Made by a program: the position numbers and the translations under genes. A model generated the notes under the pieces. The model was not told the origin of the DNA. It did not search any database and worked only from the letters and a program-made list of their open reading frames with translations. Positions 25,764 to 34,674 of a stretch of 60,379 nt of DNA are shown here, piece after piece (position 1 is the stretch's first letter; every line of letters starts with the position of its first letter). The stretch spans positions 1 to 60,379 of the forward strand of contig LUJN01000002.1 of NCBI GenBank assembly GCA_001689445.1. The letters are read 5' to 3'. Source of the DNA: Bacteroidales bacterium M3 (GTDB lineage Bacteria; Bacteroidota; Bacteroidia; Bacteroidales; Muribaculaceae).

Positions 25764-26564
25764 ATGAGAAAATCACTACTAAAGATTTTGACAGTGGGTC
25801 TTACATTCCTTGCCCCGTTGGTGGCAAATGGCGAGCGTTATACGATAAGCGATGTGAAAGGGAATGTGACCGTAAAGCGTGCTGACCGTTGGAATAAGGT
25901 GAAGAAGTCGGCTATATTGTCGGACACGGATATCCTGAGACTCGGGGGAAAGTCCAGCATCACACTGGTTGACGGAGTGAGCCATCTGCGCGTGTTGACC
26001 GAGAGTGGCGAGAATAGCGTCGCCACTATGGTTGGCAAGATAGACGAGCAATCTATTTTCGGCAGGGGGATGAAGACTATCTTCAGCCACAGTACGGGCG
26101 GTCGCGGGCAGCATGGAGCCGGAGTACGCGACATGGAGCCTGTCTCACATGCCGCCACGGAGGCCGTGTTTGCGGCAATCAAGGAGTTTGGGGCCGGAGC
26201 AGCGATGGATGCACAGTCTCCATTGCGTCTTTCCAAGGTTAAGCAGAAGAAAGGCCGCTATTGTTTTGCCGTCACGAACGCCGCCAAGGACTCCATGTAC
26301 TTCAATGTGGTGCATTCGGGGTTTGACGGAAAGCCTTCTCTTGTCTATACGTTGCCCCAGAGTATCGATTGCCTTGTAGTGGCTCCGGGCGAGACGGTTG
26401 AGCTTGATTTTGCCATATTTGCCGAATCGCCGGGGCGATATGCGGTAGTAGGGTGTATGCAGCCGTTCTCCTCCTATGACATCGTGCTGTATCTTCAGGA
26501 GGGGCAGGACGTTTTGGCACCCCATGCCGATTGGCCCAAGGTGATCTTATCTGGTGTGCTGTGA
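25764..26564 (+). CDS. Secreted FecR-like domain protein
   Basis: The 266-residue protein has a signal peptide (MRKSLLKILTVGLTFLAPLVANG) and a FecR-like beta domain at about residues 28-85 (GNVTVKRADRWNKVKKSAILSDTDILRLGG). The C-terminal half is a beta-rich region of unknown function. FecR-like proteins are often encoded with CHASE2 proteins, and both parts would meet in the periplasm. Its stop codon overlaps the next start by one base (TGATG), which suggests translational coupling to the cation-efflux gene. Confidence 0.65.
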   Translation: MRKSLLKILTVGLTFLAPLVANGERYTISDVKGNVTVKRADRWNKVKKSAILSDTDILRLGGKSSITLVDGVSHLRVLTESGENSVATMVGKIDEQSIFGRGMKTIFSHSTGGRGQHGAGVRDMEPVSHAATEAVFAAIKEFGAGAAMDAQSPLRLSKVKQKKGRYCFAVTNAAKDSMYFNVVHSGFDGKPSLVYTLPQSIDCLVVAPGETVELDFAIFAESPGRYAVVGCMQPFSSYDIVLYLQEGQDVLAPHADWPKVILSGVL

Positions 26565-27490
26565 TGGGCCGAGAGAAGATTACGGATGAAGGGGTCGGAG
26601 GGGCGTCCCTTCGCACTATACGTCGCGTGACATGGGTCGGCTTTTGGGTCAATGCCGCGCTTATGGTGCTGAAAGTGGCAATAGGTCTTTATGGTCATAG
26701 CGATGCCCTTGTCGCCGATGGCGTGCATTCGTTGAGCGATTTTGCCACAGACCTCATCGTTCTCGTGTTTGTGGGCATAGCCTATAAAGGGGCCGATGCC
26801 GGCCATCCTTACGGGCATGGAAAGTTTGAGACATTTGCATCGCTCCTGATAGGTGTTGTGTTGCTTGGAGTGGCCGTTGCTCTTGGAATGGGCGGCGTCA
26901 AGACTGTTGCTGCAGTGCTTGACGGGGAAATGCTCCCGAGACCCGATGTGTGGACTATAGTGGTGGCTGTTGCCGCTATAGTGAGCAAGGAGTGGCTTTA
27001 CAGGTATACTGTCAAGGCCGGGCGGCGCGTCGATTCGAGCGCGTTGGTCGCCAATGCAGCCCATCACCGCAGCGACGCGGTGTCGTCGGTGGCTACCCTC
27101 GTCGGTGTTTCTGCCGCATATTTCCTTGGGGAACAGTGGGGTATTCTCGACCCCATAGCGGCGATACTGATAGCGGTGTTTATCGCCATTTCTGCCGTGC
27201 AGATTGCCGCCCCCTCAATCAACGAGCTGCTTGAACGGGCGCTTCCCGACGATGAAGTGGGGAAAGTGGAGCGCATTATTGCCGCCACTCCGGGCGTGCG
27301 AGGCTGCCACCGGCTGCGTACCCGACGCAACGGGCATTCCTATATCTTTGATGTCCATATACTTGTAGACCCGGATATAACGGTGACCCAAGGGCATAAT
27401 ATCGCTACGGAGGTGGAGGAGCGGCTAAGGTCGCTTTACGGGCAGGATATCATCGCCTCGGTACATGTCGAGCCTTATTATGAGAGATAG
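26564..27490 (+). CDS. Cation diffusion facilitator family transporter
   Basis: The 308-residue protein has the family layout: six membrane segments with metal-site motifs in TM2 (SDALVADGVHSLSDFATD) and TM5 (AAHHRSDAVSSVATL), and a cytoplasmic C-terminal domain (residues ~215-305) with HDVHI-like metal-binding positions (SYIFDVHILVDPDITVTQGHN). It would export Zn2+, Fe2+, Mn2+ or similar ions by H+ antiport. The start at 26564 is preferred to an upstream ATG at 26531 because it overlaps the previous stop as TGATG. Confidence 0.92.
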   Translation: MGREKITDEGVGGASLRTIRRVTWVGFWVNAALMVLKVAIGLYGHSDALVADGVHSLSDFATDLIVLVFVGIAYKGADAGHPYGHGKFETFASLLIGVVLLGVAVALGMGGVKTVAAVLDGEMLPRPDVWTIVVAVAAIVSKEWLYRYTVKAGRRVDSSALVANAAHHRSDAVSSVATLVGVSAAYFLGEQWGILDPIAAILIAVFIAISAVQIAAPSINELLERALPDDEVGKVERIIAATPGVRGCHRLRTRRNGHSYIFDVHILVDPDITVTQGHNIATEVEERLRSLYGQDIIASVHVEPYYER

Positions 27491-27507
27491 CGATATCAGA
27501 GTACTAT

Positions 27508-27546
27508 AATAATAAAGCGAGACCGATTTGGCCTCGCTTTATTATT
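27508..27546. terminator. Bidirectional terminator
   Basis: A perfect 14-bp stem (AATAATAAAGCGAG against CTCGCTTTATTATT) with an 11-nt loop lies between the convergent CDF transporter and serine palmitoyltransferase genes. The A/T-rich outer arms give a T-run on either strand. Confidence 0.85.
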
Positions 27547-27571
27547 GTTTGTGTATATGTTCGCGCAGGGT

Positions 27572-28759
27572 TTACGGGATGAGGTTGTAAGCGCGGAACA
27601 CTTTCTGTATCTTTTCGAGTGCGGTGGTCACCTGCTCCTTGGTGTGGGTGGCCATCAGCGAGAAGCGTATAAGCGTGTCATGCGGTGCGACGGCGGGGGA
27701 GACAACGGGGTTGACGAAGATGCCCTCCTCCAGAAGGTCGCGGGTGATGGCGAATGTCTTGTTGTTGTCGCGTATAAACAGGGGTATGATGGGCGTCGAT
27801 GTCGGGCCGATCTCGCATCCCATGTTGCGGAATCCGTCGAGGGCGTAGTTGGTGATTTCCCACAGGTGTTCCTGACGCTCAGGCTCGGCAATCATGATGT
27901 CGATGGCCTTGAGGGCGGCTACCGTCGAGGCGGGGGTGATGCTTGCCGTGAAGATATAGGAGCGTGAGTGGTGGCGCAGGAAGTTGGTGATTTCCTTGTC
28001 GGTGGCTATGAATCCGCCGAGTGAGGCAAACGACTTGGAGAATGTGCCCATGATGAGGTCGACATCCTTGGCTACGCCGAAGTGGTGGCACACGCCACGG
28101 CCACCCTCGCCGAACACTCCGATGCCGTGAGCCTCGTCGACCATGACGCTGGCGTCATATTTCTTGGCAAGCTCGACTATTGTCTTGACATCGGCAACGT
28201 CACCCTCCATCGAGAACACGCTGTCGGTGACGATGAGTTTCACTTTGTCGGGGGCGCACTTCTGGAGTTGCTTTTCGAGCGACTCCATGTCATTGTGCTT
28301 GTATTTGAGCTGCTGTGAGAACGAGAGGCGTCGGCCCTCGATGATGGATGCATGATCCTGCTCGTCCCAAAGGATGTAATCCTCACGTCCAGTCAATGCC
28401 GACACGACGCCAAGGTTCACGCCAAAGCCCGTCGAGTATATCATCACGTCCTCCTTGCCGATGTACTCGGCGAGGCGTGCTTCAAGCTGTTTGTGTAGAT
28501 CGAGAGTTCCGTTGAGGAAAGGCGAGCCGGCACATCCCGTGCCGTATTTCTTTGTCGCCTCAATAGCGGCCTCCTTGATGCGGGGGTCATTCACGAGACC
28601 CGAATAGCAATTGGAGCCGAACATCATCACCTTACGGCCATTGATTATCACTTCAGAGTCCTGCTCGGACGATATTGCGCGAAAATAGGGATAGATGCCT
28701 GCGGCCTTTGCTTTCTGCGGCTCCTGATACTTGTTGAGTTTAGCTTGTAATAGCTTCAT
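27572..28759 (-). CDS. spt: Serine palmitoyltransferase (sphingolipid synthesis)
   Basis: This PLP-dependent alpha-oxoamine synthase has 395 residues. The PLP lysine motif is GTFSKSFASLGGFIA, and the segments SFSQQLKYKHNDM, DEAHGIGVFGEGGRGVCHHFG and CAGSPFLNGTLDLH match the Bacteroidetes serine palmitoyltransferase type (as in Porphyromonas gingivalis and Bacteroides) rather than glycine C-acetyltransferase. It would condense L-serine with palmitoyl-CoA to 3-ketodihydrosphingosine. Other alpha-oxoamine synthases remain a formal alternative. A TACCTTTG box on the minus strand lies at 28829-28836. Confidence 0.85.
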   Translation of the reverse strand: MKLLQAKLNKYQEPQKAKAAGIYPYFRAISSEQDSEVIINGRKVMMFGSNCYSGLVNDPRIKEAAIEATKKYGTGCAGSPFLNGTLDLHKQLEARLAEYIGKEDVMIYSTGFGVNLGVVSALTGREDYILWDEQDHASIIEGRRLSFSQQLKYKHNDMESLEKQLQKCAPDKVKLIVTDSVFSMEGDVADVKTIVELAKKYDASVMVDEAHGIGVFGEGGRGVCHHFGVAKDVDLIMGTFSKSFASLGGFIATDKEITNFLRHHSRSYIFTASITPASTVAALKAIDIMIAEPERQEHLWEITNYALDGFRNMGCEIGPTSTPIIPLFIRDNNKTFAITRDLLEEGIFVNPVVSPAVAPHDTLIRFSLMATHTKEQVTTALEKIQKVFRAYNLIP

Positions 28760-28928
28760 AGTTTATATGGGAGAATGTTGATTGGATAAACTATCTGCTT
28801 TCTTTAGTTTTCGTTAAAGCAGGCTGCAAAGGTAGCTATTTTTTTTGGATTTGTTGGTGGTGCATGGCTTTTTTTGTGAAAAATATGCGCAAATCGTTCT
28901 CGGATGTGCAATTGAGAGGGCTGCTGTA

Positions 28929-28968
28929 ATAGCTGTTATAGCCATTATAGCTGTCATAGCTGTATAGC
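28929..28968. repeat. Five ATAGC units with a 9-nt period
   Basis: ATAGC recurs at 28929, 28938, 28947, 28956 and 28964, so the spacing is 9, 9, 9 and 8 nt (units such as TATAGCTGT, CATAGCTGT). The array touches a strong terminator. It is in the gap between the zinc-ribbon and serine palmitoyltransferase genes. A similar 9-nt-period array is present at the right end of the window. Confidence 0.7.
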
Positions 28969-29011
28969 AAAGACTCCCGATAGCGGCTCTGAGCCGCTAT
29001 CGGGAGTCTTT
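28969..29011 (-). terminator. Strong terminator downstream of the zinc-ribbon gene
   Basis: A 21-bp perfect inverted repeat with a single central base (arms AAAGACTCCCGATAGCGGCT... and its complement) gives a long hairpin with A/T tails. It follows the stop of the minus-strand zinc-ribbon gene at 29030 and would end the aspS-Nif3-zinc-ribbon transcript. Confidence 0.8.
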
Positions 29012-29029
29012 ATGGGGATGTGCTGTCGC

Positions 29030-29791
29030 TTACTCGGCCACGCCGGCAAGCTCGGGGTCAATCATGATGCGTCCGCAGTACTCGCAGACGATGATTTTCT
29101 TGTGCATCTTGATTTCCATCTGCTTTTGCGGCGGGATACGGTTGAAGCAGCCACCACAGGCGTTACGCTGTATGTATACGACACCGAGGCCGTTACGTGC
29201 ATTCTTGCGTATGCGCTTGAAGGCAGTGAGGGTACGGGCGTCGATGCGCGGCTCGATGGCCTTGGCCTGCTCAAGTATGCGCTCCTCGTCCTGACGGGTC
29301 TCGGAGACGATTTCCTCAAGTTCCTTCTTTTTCTCGCCAAGGATGTGCAGGTGGTCGTTGAGCTTCTCTTCGGTGGCGGCAATCTCGTTGGTCTTGGCCT
29401 CGATGGCACGGCCGAACTCGTTGATGTACTTCTCGCTTGCCTCGATTTCAAGACCCTGATACTCTATCTCCTTTGACAGCAGGTCAAACTCGCGGTTGTT
29501 GCGCACGTTGTCGAGCTGCTCTTTGTATTTTTGGATATTGGCTTCGGCTGATTTGATTTTCTCCCTTTCGGCGACAGTCTTGCGGCGCAGCTCGTCGATG
29601 TCCTTGTTGAAGTTGTCAATGCGTGTGCGCAAGCCCTCGATGTCATCTTCAAGGTCTTTCACTTCAAGTGGAAGCTCTCCGCGCACTGTGCGTATGCGGT
29701 CAATCTCCGACAGGAGGGTCTGAAGTTCGTAGAGGGCCTTGAGGCGTTCCTCAACGGAGCCTTGCTCGTTTTTGGTCTTATCGTTAGCCAT
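29030..29791 (-). CDS. Coiled-coil protein with C-terminal C4 zinc ribbon (DUF164-like)
   Basis: About 190 residues of heptad-rich, charged helix (for example VKDLEDDIEGLRTRIDNFNKD) form a long coiled coil. A C4 zinc ribbon follows with cysteines in ACGGCFNRI and CEYCGRIM. The layout matches the DUF164/C4-type zinc-ribbon family, which binds nucleic acid or aids protein handling; the precise function is unsettled. It is 3 nt after the Nif3-like gene, a common pairing in bacteria. Confidence 0.88.
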   Translation of the reverse strand: MANDKTKNEQGSVEERLKALYELQTLLSEIDRIRTVRGELPLEVKDLEDDIEGLRTRIDNFNKDIDELRRKTVAEREKIKSAEANIQKYKEQLDNVRNNREFDLLSKEIEYQGLEIEASEKYINEFGRAIEAKTNEIAATEEKLNDHLHILGEKKKELEEIVSETRQDEERILEQAKAIEPRIDARTLTAFKRIRKNARNGLGVVYIQRNACGGCFNRIPPQKQMEIKMHKKIIVCEYCGRIMIDPELAGVAE

Positions 29792-29794
29792 AGT

Positions 29795-30910
29795 TTACCT
29801 GTAATTTATCGGATTTTTTTCTTTTTCGGCGTAATGGATTGCAAAGTTAGGAAATTTTTTGCTAATTACGTGATAAAAAATCTCTTTTGTACATTGTTCG
29901 CTCTCGTAATGCCCTATGTCGATGATGAGGATGCGGTCGGCATAGTCGACAAAATCGTGATACTTGACGTCGGATGTCACTATCGCCTGGGCGCGTGCCG
30001 CGATGGCGGCCGGGATGAGAAATGCTCCCGAGCCGCCGCACATGGCGATGCGCCGCAACGTCGTGTCGGGGTCAACGGCCGTGGCTCGCACCACGGGGCT
30101 GTCAAACGCCCCCTTGACGCGCTCTATCAGTTTCTCAGGGGAGAGGGGCGTGTCGAGGTTGCCGACAACTCCGCTGCCCCAGTGGCATGACTCGTTTTCA
30201 AGCATGATGAAGTCGTAGGCCGGTTCCTCATAGGGATGTGATGTAAGCAGGGCATCCTCGACTTGCCCCTTACGCCACACGGGAAGCAGTACCTCAAGCC
30301 TTGTTTCCGGCTCGACGTGCATCTCCATGATGTCACCCACGTAGGGGTTGGCGCCGTCGAGGGCGCGGAATGTTCCCTCACCCTTAACGCCAAAATTGCA
30401 TGAGTCGTAGTCGCCGAGCGACCCGGCGCCGGCTTCAAAAAGGGCCATGCGCACAGTCTCGACATCGCCGTGGGGCACCATCGTGACAAGTTTCATCATC
30501 CTGTGGCGCAGTCTCTCAAGCAGTGTCACGTCACTGATGCCGAGGCGTCGCGCCATCTCGTGGGAGACGCCGTCCACGGTATTGTCGAGCGACGTGTGGC
30601 ACGAGTAGACCGAGACCCCGGCGGCGATGGCGTTCATGACGGCCACTTGCTGGGGCGTCGCGCCGGTGAGGCTCTTTAGCCCCTTGAATATGAGCGGATG
30701 GTGTGAGACAACGAGGTTGCAGCCACGGGCCACGGCCTCATCTATCGTCGCGGGTGTGACATCGACACACAGCAGCACGCCGGTGCAGGCCGCAGAGCGC
30801 GTTCCGACCTGCATGCCGCTGTTATCGTAGTCCTCCTGCAATGCTGGAGGGGCAAACTCCTCCAAGACATGCACGATGTCGCCGACGTATATTGTCGCTT
30901 TCTCCTCCAT
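29795..30910 (-). CDS. Nif3-like dinuclear metal-center protein
   Basis: The 371-residue protein has Nif3/YqfO hallmarks: NLVVSHHPLIFKG near residue 65, and GSGAFLIPAAIAARAQAIVTSDVKYHDFVDYADRILIIDIGHYESE near the C-terminus, giving the histidine and glutamate metal ligands. The middle insert (YqfO/CutA-like) fits the longer form. The start at 30910 (MEEKATIYVGDIV) was chosen over an upstream ATG that overlaps aspS. It sits between aspS and the zinc-ribbon gene in one minus-strand operon. The biochemical role of Nif3 proteins is still debated. Confidence 0.9.
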   Translation of the reverse strand: MEEKATIYVGDIVHVLEEFAPPALQEDYDNSGMQVGTRSAACTGVLLCVDVTPATIDEAVARGCNLVVSHHPLIFKGLKSLTGATPQQVAVMNAIAAGVSVYSCHTSLDNTVDGVSHEMARRLGISDVTLLERLRHRMMKLVTMVPHGDVETVRMALFEAGAGSLGDYDSCNFGVKGEGTFRALDGANPYVGDIMEMHVEPETRLEVLLPVWRKGQVEDALLTSHPYEEPAYDFIMLENESCHWGSGVVGNLDTPLSPEKLIERVKGAFDSPVVRATAVDPDTTLRRIAMCGGSGAFLIPAAIAARAQAIVTSDVKYHDFVDYADRILIIDIGHYESEQCTKEIFYHVISKKFPNFAIHYAEKEKNPINYR

Positions 30911-30920
30911 CGGCATGAAA

Positions 30921-32684
30921 CTACAGGCTTTTCTCCTTCTCGACAAGGGCTATCGACAGTTCGTCGAGCTGTGCCTGGTCGATGGTGGATGGTGCGTCAA
31001 TCATTGTGTCGCGGCCCGAGTTGTTCTTGGGGAAAGCGATGGTGTCGCGTATGGAGTCGAGGCCGGCAAGGATGGCAACGAAGCGGTCAAAGCCGAATGC
31101 CAGTCCGCCGTGAGGAGGCGCGCCATACTTGAAGGCGTTCATCAGGAAGCCAAACTTATATTGTGCATCGGCCTCCGACAGTCCGAGCAGACGGAACATC
31201 TTGTCCTGAAGCGCCGAGTCGTGGATACGTATGGAGCCGCCGCCAAGCTCGTTGCCGTTGACCACCATGTCGTATGCGGTGGCACGCACCGCGCCGGTGT
31301 CGCTGTCGAGCTTGTCGATATCGTCGGGGTTGGGGGCGGTGAAAGGGTGATGCATAGCGTAGAACCGCTGCGTCTCGTCGTCCCACTCAAAGAGAGGGAA
31401 GTCAACCACCCACAGGCATGAGAATTTCTGCGGGTCGCGCAGTCCGAGCTGGCTGCCCATCTCAAGGCGCAGCTCGCAGAGCTGCTTGCGGGTCTTCATC
31501 GTCTCGCCGGTGAGGATGAGGATGAGGTCGCCGGGCTTTGCCCCGCAACGGTCGGCCCACTTGCGCAGGTCGTCCTCGGTGTAAAATTTGCTGACCGAAC
31601 TCTTTATCGAGCCATCTTCCTCGACCTTGACCCAGATAAGTCCCTTGGCGCCAATCTGCGGGCGTTTCACGAAGTCGGTGAGTTTGTCGAGCTGCTTGCG
31701 GGTATACCCTGCGCAGCCGGGGGCACAGATGGCACCGACATACTCGGCATCGTCCATCACGGCAAAGCCCTTGCCGCCGGTGAGGTCCTTAAGTTCGACA
31801 AATTTCATGCCGAAGCGGGTGTCGGGCTTGTCGCTGCCATAATATTTCATGGCATCGGCCCATGTCATGTGGGGGAACGGCTCGGTGAAGTCGATATCCT
31901 TCACATACTTGAATATATGCTTTACAAGGCCCTCGAACATCTGTAAGACATCCTCCTGCTCGACAAACGACATCTCGCAGTCAATCTGCGTAAATTCGGG
32001 CTGGCGGTCGGCGCGGAGGTCCTCGTCGCGGAAGCACTTCACAATCTGGAAGTAGCGGTCAAACCCGCTCACCATCAGCAGCTGCTTGAATGTCTGCGGA
32101 GACTGGGGGAGGGCGTAAAACTCGCCGGGATTCATGCGCGAAGGCACGACAAAGTCGCGTGCGCCCTCGGGGGTCGACTTGATGAGCACGGGTGTCTCGA
32201 CCTCAAGAAATCCCTTGTCGTCGAGATAGCGGCGTATCTCGAATGCCATCTTGTGGCGCAGTTCCAGATTGCGGCGCACCGCCCCGCGGCGCAGGTCGAG
32301 GTAGCGGTAGCGCATACGCAGGTCGTCGCCGCCGTCAGTGTCGTCCTCGATAGTGAACGGGGGGACGTCGCTGCGGTTGAGCACGTTGAGGCTCTTGGCT
32401 ATAATCTCTATGTCGCCCGTGGGGATGTTGGCGTTCTTGCTCGACCGCTCGGCCACGGTGCCTGTAACCTGTATCACATATTCGCGTCCGAGGTGGTTGG
32501 CCGCATCGCATAGGGCGGCATCCACGTCGTTGTTAAACACTATCTGGGTTATGCCGTAACGGTCGCGCAGGTCGACAAAAGTCATGCCGCCCATCTTGCG
32601 GACACGCTGCACCCAGCCGGCGAGGATCACTTCCTTGCCGGCGTCGCTTAGGCGGAGTTCGCCGCATGTAGTTGTCCTGTACAT
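30921..32684 (-). CDS. aspS: Aspartate--tRNA ligase
   Basis: Class II aminoacyl-tRNA synthetase of 587 residues. The N-terminal OB fold binds the anticodon (VILAGWVQRVRKMGGMTFVDLRDR); class II motif 2 is seen in YFQIVKCFRDEDLRADRQPEFTQ, the bacterial GAD insert lies in the middle, and motif 3 is in GAPPHGGLAFGFDRFVAILAG. A TATCTTTG box on the minus strand (32723-32730) marks the likely promoter. It heads a three-gene operon with the Nif3-like and zinc-ribbon genes. Confidence 0.97.
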   Translation of the reverse strand: MYRTTTCGELRLSDAGKEVILAGWVQRVRKMGGMTFVDLRDRYGITQIVFNNDVDAALCDAANHLGREYVIQVTGTVAERSSKNANIPTGDIEIIAKSLNVLNRSDVPPFTIEDDTDGGDDLRMRYRYLDLRRGAVRRNLELRHKMAFEIRRYLDDKGFLEVETPVLIKSTPEGARDFVVPSRMNPGEFYALPQSPQTFKQLLMVSGFDRYFQIVKCFRDEDLRADRQPEFTQIDCEMSFVEQEDVLQMFEGLVKHIFKYVKDIDFTEPFPHMTWADAMKYYGSDKPDTRFGMKFVELKDLTGGKGFAVMDDAEYVGAICAPGCAGYTRKQLDKLTDFVKRPQIGAKGLIWVKVEEDGSIKSSVSKFYTEDDLRKWADRCGAKPGDLILILTGETMKTRKQLCELRLEMGSQLGLRDPQKFSCLWVVDFPLFEWDDETQRFYAMHHPFTAPNPDDIDKLDSDTGAVRATAYDMVVNGNELGGGSIRIHDSALQDKMFRLLGLSEADAQYKFGFLMNAFKYGAPPHGGLAFGFDRFVAILAGLDSIRDTIAFPKNNSGRDTMIDAPSTIDQAQLDELSIALVEKEKSL

Positions 32685-32904
32685 ATAGATTATTGTAAAG
32701 TTGTATCTGCTGAAAATTTTCCCAAAGATACGAATAAGTCGAGAGCAAAAAGCAAATTTATTTGATTTTTGCCGAGCGTGAGTATCTTCGGTATCGCCAA
32801 AGGTACGAAAAATGCGTATAAAAATGTATCCGCTTACGCGATTATTTATGGCGGGTAGGCGGATAACGGCTATGTATATGGAAAGAGTCGGCGTGGCAGT
32901 CGTG

Positions 32905-33252
32905 TCAATGGCTTGAGAACCACCAGCGGATTTTCTGCCAGAGGGATGTGGGGGCTTCTTTCAGATGGACGCTTATCCCTTTGCCCTTGCGGCTTAGGAA
33001 GATTATCGAGGAGTGCAGCACGATGGCCACGGCACTGTCGAAGGTGAGGATGGCGTGTACGCGTTTGAGCGGGATTGAGTGGAACGGGGAGGATTGTGGC
33101 AGCGAGCCGATGACTATACTGTCGTCGTCGATGCTTATATCATGTTCAAGTAGTGATTCGTCAAACAATGCAGGTATGTCAAGTTCTTCCGGTCCTTTCG
33201 GAGGCTTCCGGAATTTCTTGTAGATTTCTTTTGTCACTTGTTTTGTTATCAT
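32905..33252 (-). CDS. Hypothetical protein, 115 residues
   Basis: No family was recognised. The protein is soluble, begins with a basic helix (MITKQVTKEIYKKFRKPPKG), continues with a mixed alpha/beta region (HDISIDDDSIVIGSLPQSSPFHSIPLKRVHAILTFDSAVAIVLHSSIIFLSR) and ends in a tryptophan-rich tail (LWQKIRWWFSSH). Codon use resembles the neighbouring genes, which supports a real gene. It stands alone between the aspS operon and the decarboxylase operon. Confidence 0.6.
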   Translation of the reverse strand: MITKQVTKEIYKKFRKPPKGPEELDIPALFDESLLEHDISIDDDSIVIGSLPQSSPFHSIPLKRVHAILTFDSAVAIVLHSSIIFLSRKGKGISVHLKEAPTSLWQKIRWWFSSH

Positions 33253-33442
33253 CGCTTGCAGCAGTTCTTGTGATTGGGTTCCGACATCCTGTGTTTGACG
33301 GGAAGCTATTGTTATAACGGAAGAATCAAATTAAAGGTTCAAAAAAATGTGAATCCGATATGCCTTGGTGATAAAAAATGTGATGGGAGCGTCGGCTATG
33401 CCTCTTATGTCGTTTTACATGAATGTGTCGTGATAAATTGAA

Positions 33443-33479
33443 AACAGGGTGGTTTCCCATTTTGGAAGACCACCCTGTT
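33443..33479 (-). terminator. Terminator of the methylmalonyl-CoA decarboxylase operon
   Basis: An 11-bp perfect stem (AACAGGGTGGT against ACCACCCTGTT) with a partly paired interior lies 14 nt after the stop codon of oadB. Read on the minus strand it is followed by TTTTCAATTT, so it is a good intrinsic terminator. Confidence 0.8.
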
Positions 33480-33492
33480 GTGAGAGGTTGCG

Positions 33493-34650
33493 TTAAGCGA
33501 GGAAGCCCAGCAGCACGCCGGCTGCCACGGCCGAACCTATGACGCCCGCCACATTGGGGCCCATGGCATGCATGAGCAGGTAGTTGGAGGGGTCGTATTC
33601 GAGGCCGAGGTTGTTGGAGATGCGGGCCGACATCGGGACGGCCGACACTCCGGCATTGCCGATGAGCGGGTTGATTTTCTTTTTGGCGGGAAGCACGAGA
33701 TTGAAAAGCTTCACGAATATCACTCCCGATGCCGATGCGATGATAAACGCCATAAATCCGAGGGCAAAGATGCCGATGGTCTCGATGGTGAGGAACTCGG
33801 ACGCCTGGGTCGATGCGCCCACTGTCATGCCGAGCAGTATGGTCACGATGTCGGTCAGGGCGTTGCTGGCTGTCTTGGCAAGACGGGTTGTCACGCCGCA
33901 CTCACGCAGCAGGTTGCCGAAGAAGAGCATACCGAGCAGGGGCAGGCCCGAGGGCACCACGAAGCAGGTGAGGAGCATGCCCACGATGGGGAAGATGATC
34001 TTCTCGTTCTGCGACACGGCGCGGGCAGGCTTCATCTTTATAAGTCGCTCCTTCTTGGTGGTGAGCAATCGCATGATGGGGGGCTGTATCACCGGCACGA
34101 GTGCCATGTATGAGTAGGCCGACACTGCGATTGCACCCATGAGATTGGGGGCGAGCTTTGACGAGAGGAAGATGGCGGTAGGGCCGTCGGCGCCGCCGAT
34201 GATGGCGATTGCTCCGGCCTGGTCGGGCGCAAACCCGAGGGCGAGGGCCACCATGTAGGCGCCAAAGATACCAAACTGGGCTGCCGCGCCGATGAGCATC
34301 AGCTTGGGGTTGGCAATCAACGCCGAGAAGTCGGTCATCGCGCCTATGCCAAGGAAGATGAGCGGGGGATACCATCCCGCGCTGACGCCGTTGTAGAGGA
34401 TGTTGAGCACCGAGCCTTCTTCGTAGATGCCTATCTCAAGGCCGGCGGCGGTGTTGAACGGAATGTTGCCGATGAGTATACCGAAGCCGATGGGGACGAG
34501 GAGCATAGGCTCGAAGTCCTTCTTGATGGCAAGGTATATGAAAAACAATCCCACCAGGAGCATCACCAGGTTTTCCCACGAGCAGTTGGCAAATCCGGTG
34601 AGGTTCCAGAACGTGCTGAGATTGGTTGAGATAAATTCACTGAAATCCAT
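33493..34650 (-). CDS. oadB: Na+-translocating decarboxylase beta subunit
   Basis: The 385-residue membrane protein belongs to the OadB/MmdB/GcdB family, which couples biotin-bound decarboxylation to Na+ export. Landmarks include FLGIGAMTDFSALIANPKLMLIGAAAQFGIF, IIGGADGPTAIFLSSKLAP (the conserved aspartate region in the Na+ path) and NAGVSAVPMSARI. It is the last gene of the mce-mmdA-oadG-biotin-carrier-oadB operon. The operon context indicates methylmalonyl-CoA rather than oxaloacetate as substrate. Confidence 0.93.
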   Translation of the reverse strand: MDFSEFISTNLSTFWNLTGFANCSWENLVMLLVGLFFIYLAIKKDFEPMLLVPIGFGILIGNIPFNTAAGLEIGIYEEGSVLNILYNGVSAGWYPPLIFLGIGAMTDFSALIANPKLMLIGAAAQFGIFGAYMVALALGFAPDQAGAIAIIGGADGPTAIFLSSKLAPNLMGAIAVSAYSYMALVPVIQPPIMRLLTTKKERLIKMKPARAVSQNEKIIFPIVGMLLTCFVVPSGLPLLGMLFFGNLLRECGVTTRLAKTASNALTDIVTILLGMTVGASTQASEFLTIETIGIFALGFMAFIIASASGVIFVKLFNLVLPAKKKINPLIGNAGVSAVPMSARISNNLGLEYDPSNYLLMHAMGPNVAGVIGSAVAAGVLLGFLA

Positions 34651-34674
34651 TGTCGTTTAGTGTCTGTGGGATGG

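Noticed and set aside
33326..34375. Further minus-strand open frames overlapping oadB
   Set aside because: They lie in other frames of the oadB gene, are rich in His/Arg and show no family; they are shadows.
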